Assembly (NCBI GenBank): GCA_964596015.1
Contig: CAZQSB010000050.1
Span: forward strand, 1-15,387
DNA length: 15,387 bases
Origin: WJMD01 sp964596015
GTDB taxonomy: Bacteria > Joyebacterota > Joyebacteria > Joyebacterales > Joyebacteraceae
Direction: 5' to 3'
Shown piece by piece: positions 13,103 to 15,387 of this stretch (position 1 is its first letter; each line of letters begins with the position of its first letter). The notes beneath the pieces are model-generated. The model saw nothing but the letters and a program-made list of their open reading frames with translations. It did no database searches and was not told where the DNA came from. Both the position numbers and the translations under genes were made by a program.

Positions 13103-14740
13103 CTACATGCGGTCCGGCGCGGAGATCCCGAGGAGCGTGAGACCGTTGGCCAGCACGGTCCTCGTGGCCTCCGAGAGGAAGAGGCGCGCGTCGGTGGCGG
13201 CCGCATCGTCCGAGACGATGCGGTTGTCGTGGTAGTACTTGTGGAACTGCGACGCGACGTCCCGGAGATAGGTCGTGAGCCTGTGCGGCTCCCTCGCCTC
13301 GGCCGCCCCGGCGATGAGCCGGGGGAAGTCGGCCAGGAGCAGGATGAGCACCCGGGCGTCGCCGGTGGTCACGTCGGTGAGGTCGACCGAGTCCGCGTCC
13401 GGCACGCTCGTCCCCCGCTCGTGGGCGAACCGGATGAGGCTCGCCACGCGCGCGTGGCCGTACTGGACGTAGAAGACCGGGTTCTCGTCGGACTGCTCCC
13501 GCGCCAGGTCGAGGTCGAAGTCGAGGTGGCTCGTCTGCTTCCGCATGAGGAAGAAGAACTTCGCCACGTCCACTCCGACGTCCTCGCAGAGCTCGCGGAG
13601 CGTGACGAGCGACCCCGCCCGCTTCGACATCTTCACGCGCTCGCCGCCCTCGAGGAAGTTCACCTGCTGGATGATCTGGACCTCGAGCTGCTCCTTCGCG
13701 TGGCCGAGGATCTCGAGCGCGGCGTGCATCTCCGCGATATGCGCGTGGTGGTCGGGTCCCCACAGGTCGATGGCCGGGTCGTACCCGCGGTCGAACTTGT
13801 CGATGTGGTACGCGAGGTCCGGCAGCAGATACGTAGGGTACCCGTCGGCCTTGACGATGACCTTGTCGTCGTTCGTCCCGTGCGGCGTCGTCCGAAGCCA
13901 GAGCGCGCCCTCGGACTCGTAGGTCTCCCCCGTCTCCTTCAGTGCCTCCAGCGTGCGGTCGACCCGCTCCCCGAGCTCCGTCTCGTGGAACCACCGGTCG
14001 AAGGTGACGCCGTACATGTCGAGGTCGCGTCGCTGCCACGCGACCATTTTCTCGACGGCCAGCTCCTTCAGCGTCTCGAGGCGCGCGTCATCGCCCTTCG
14101 AGGTGATGCCGGCGTGCGTCTCGACGATCTGCTGCGCGATGTCCCTCAGGTACTCGCCGTGGTAGCCGCCCTCCGGGATCTCGAGAGGGTCACCGGATAA
14201 CTCCCGGATGCGGGCGTCGATCGAGCGCGCCAGCTTCTCCACCTGCACGCCCGCGTCGTTCACGTAGAACTCGCGGTGGACCTCGCAGCCCGCGGCCTCA
14301 AGAAGGCTCGCGATGGCGTCGCCTACCGCGGCGGCCCGGGCGCTCACGATGTTCAACGGCCCCGTCGGGTTCGCGCTCACGAACTCCAGCAGAATGCGCT
14401 GGCCTTCGAGCGCGTCGCTTCGGCCGTACGCGTCGGCCTCGCGGACGATGGCCCTGAGGCGGTCGTCGTACCAGCCGGCGCCGTAGCGGAAGTTGATGAA
14501 GCCGGGGCCGGCGACCTCGACCGCGTCGAGCTGGGCCGCGCGTTTGTCGATGGCCTCGGTGATCTCGGTCGCGAGCTCGCGCGGGTTGCGCCCGACCTCC
14601 TTCGCCAGACCCATGGCGATGGTGGTCGTCGCGTCGCCGTGCGACGGGTCGCGCGGCACGGCGAGGTCGACCTCGGTCTCGGGGAGTCCGAGCTTCGAGA
14701 GCACCTCGGCTATGTGTGTCTTGAGCTTGTCGTCGAACAC
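13103..14740 (-). CDS. argS: Arginyl-tRNA synthetase
   Basis: ArgRS charges tRNA-Arg with arginine using ATP in the cytoplasm. The 545-residue length is normal. The N-terminal Add-1 region includes AVPRDPSHGDATT and GPGFINF. The catalytic core has FVSANPTGPL followed by NIVSARAAAVGDA (130-142), FYVNDAG (158-164), a KMSKS-like VKMSKRAG (369-376), and the anticodon-binding domain begins with YVQYGHARV. The C-terminus LGISAPDRM is typical. The class I HIGH tetrapeptide, expected after PL, reads Asn130-Ile-Val-Ser133, so both signature histidines are absent. The GTG start at 14740 is chosen by homology at the N-terminus and by AGGAGG 10 nt upstream; the frame is open to 15118 but that part overlaps the IS and has no family similarity. 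A candidate promoter lies at 14769-14796. Confidence 0.95.
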   Translation of the reverse strand: MFDDKLKTHIAEVLSKLGLPETEVDLAVPRDPSHGDATTTIAMGLAKEVGRNPRELATEITEAIDKRAAQLDAVEVAGPGFINFRYGAGWYDDRLRAIVREADAYGRSDALEGQRILLEFVSANPTGPLNIVSARAAAVGDAIASLLEAAGCEVHREFYVNDAGVQVEKLARSIDARIRELSGDPLEIPEGGYHGEYLRDIAQQIVETHAGITSKGDDARLETLKELAVEKMVAWQRRDLDMYGVTFDRWFHETELGERVDRTLEALKETGETYESEGALWLRTTPHGTNDDKVIVKADGYPTYLLPDLAYHIDKFDRGYDPAIDLWGPDHHAHIAEMHAALEILGHAKEQLEVQIIQQVNFLEGGERVKMSKRAGSLVTLRELCEDVGVDVAKFFFLMRKQTSHLDFDLDLAREQSDENPVFYVQYGHARVASLIRFAHERGTSVPDADSVDLTDVTTGDARVLILLLADFPRLIAGAAEAREPHRLTTYLRDVASQFHKYYHDNRIVSDDAAATDARLFLSEATRTVLANGLTLLGISAPDRM

Positions 14741-15030
14741 TGTGGCTGCCCCTCCTCCCGTAGAGGACAGTCTACAGGATGGACTCCCAGAGGCAAGTGC
14801 GATCGAACCACCGAATGAGCAATCAATGCCGAAGAGGCACGACCAGATGATACCCGTGCATGGCTTCCGACTGCGAGGCAACGTCTCACACTCGGAGTAC
14901 GTGCGCTCTCTGAGCAACCTCGGACTCTCCGGAGACTTGGCTATGCAACTCCAGCTCCCATGTCTGCGGGCAGCGGGCGTTCGTCCCGGCGGAGGACGCC
15001 AGGCAGATGTAGGCCAGCCAAGTATGCTAT
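14741..15030. other. Spacer between argS and the IS element
   Basis: In 290 nt I see only the candidate argS promoter and its leader. All six frames lack a credible protein; the apparent extension of argS through here is Ser/Arg/Cys-rich and unlike the family. Confidence 0.5.
14769..14796 (-). promoter_or_regulatory. Candidate sigma-70 promoter of argS
   Basis: TTGCCT (14791-14796) and TAGACT (14769-14774) on the minus strand are 16 nt apart and about 30 nt ahead of the argS GTG. Each hexamer matches the consensus at four positions. Confidence 0.4.
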
Positions 15031-15098
15031 TGACCTGACCCCCTAGAACTGGTCCAGCCGCAGAGGTAGACTGAGGCTGGCAGGAAAGGGGGTTCGTC

Positions 15099-15377
15099 AT
15101 GTCCGGGAAGCGGTACACGCCGGAGCAGATCGTGCATCATCTTCGGGAGGCCGAGGTTCCCGTCAGCCAGGGCCGTACGGTGCCCAAGATGTGCCGGGAG
15201 CTGAGGTTCGCGGAACAGACGTACTACCGCTGGCGGCGGACCTACGGTGGTCTGGACGTTAAGCAGGCTCGCCGTCTGAAAGAACTGGAGCGAGAGAACG
15301 CACGGCTGAAGCGTCTTGCTGGTGAACAGGCTCTGGACATCGCGATCCTGAAGGAGGCGTCCCGGGGAAACTTGTGA
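15099..15377 (+). CDS. IS3-family transposase OrfA
   Basis: This is the 92-residue DNA-binding subunit of an IS3-family transposase. An N-terminal helix-turn-helix (about 5-52) carries the family pattern YTPEQIVHHLREAE, a Cys-containing recognition region, and TYYRWRRTYGG. It is followed by a leucine-zipper-like coiled coil (about 57-85, LKELERENARLKRL). It belongs to the transposase_8/IS407-like group. The ATG has AAGGGGG about 7 nt upstream. The gene is complete and ends at TGA 15375-15377. OrfA binds the terminal repeats, and the OrfAB fusion made by a -1 frameshift is normally the active transposase. Confidence 0.9.
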   Translation: MSGKRYTPEQIVHHLREAEVPVSQGRTVPKMCRELRFAEQTYYRWRRTYGGLDVKQARRLKELERENARLKRLAGEQALDIAILKEASRGNL

Positions 15378-15387
15378 GCCCGGCTGC
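15374..15387 (+). CDS. IS3-family transposase OrfB, first codons only
   Basis: GTG at 15374 overlaps the orfA stop (GTGA) in the -1 frame and reads V-S-P-A, a common beginning of OrfB in this group. The catalytic DDE domain lies outside the window. The call rests on the frame, the overlap and family knowledge; only 14 nt are visible. Confidence 0.5.

Larger units (their letters stand above)
15031..15387 (+). mobile_element. IS3-family insertion sequence, left end only
   Basis: The element probably begins at TGACCTGACCCCCTAGAACT (15031-15050), which has the TGA start and C-rich character of IS3-family terminal repeats. It is followed by orfA and the first codons of orfB, and runs off the window. 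The right end and any target duplication cannot be seen. It faces away from argS, whose start is 290 nt to the left. Confidence 0.75.

Noticed and set aside
12626..14200. 524-codon plus-strand open frame opposite argS
   Set aside because: It is antisense to argS, with repetitive Arg/Asp/Leu/Val composition.
13015..15029. AAGTATGCTA on the minus strand at 13015-13024 and on the plus strand at 15020-15029, as inverted repeats flanking argS
   Set aside because: A single 10-bp match is expected many times by chance in a window of this length.
14741..15118. N-terminal extension of argS to 671 residues
   Set aside because: It runs into the IS element and bears no similarity to ArgRS; GTG 14740 matches the family N-terminus.

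Overview
The window looks like a chromosomal segment of a high-GC bacterium. All ten recognisable chromosomal genes read leftward (minus strand), and a partial insertion sequence reads rightward at the right edge. Two lipoproteins with signal peptides and a sigma-54 activator point to a didermic, probably uncultured lineage. I cannot place it securely; an FCB-type or similar candidate phylum is a guess from the overall gene style.

Layout in the direction of transcription (right to left): (1) IS3-family element, only its left end and orfA visible (15031-15387, plus strand). (2) argS (13103-14740), whose class I HIGH signature reads NIVS, followed by a conserved unknown gene (12160-about 12948) that appears to start at a non-AUG codon behind a near-perfect Shine-Dalgarno. 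(3) A block of visibly lower GC (about 6440-12150) holding a membrane-bound HD-GYP protein and a very large sigma-54 activator. The activator has a degenerate N-terminal P-loop, TPRs, GAF, AAA+ and Fis-type HTH. The spacers in this block carry inverted and direct repeats that look like regulator sites. (4) purM, 18 nt after the activator, then a three-gene set of unknown function: a signal-peptide membrane protein, an alpha/beta hydrolase and a two-helix miniprotein, with the last three tightly packed. (5) A tandem pair of sulfatase-superfamily lipoproteins in which the residue normally converted to formylglycine is threonine.

How they may work together (inference): argS and purM are housekeeping. 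The HD-GYP protein and the sigma-54 activator form a sensory and regulatory pair with their own base composition, inserted between housekeeping neighbours. The purM-distal genes and the two lipoproteins look like envelope functions. No CRISPR array, phage gene, complete tRNA or rRNA was found. The points most worth a second look are the Thr-type sulfatases, the pseudo-NTPase activator with its spacer repeats, the ArgRS motif and the non-AUG start.
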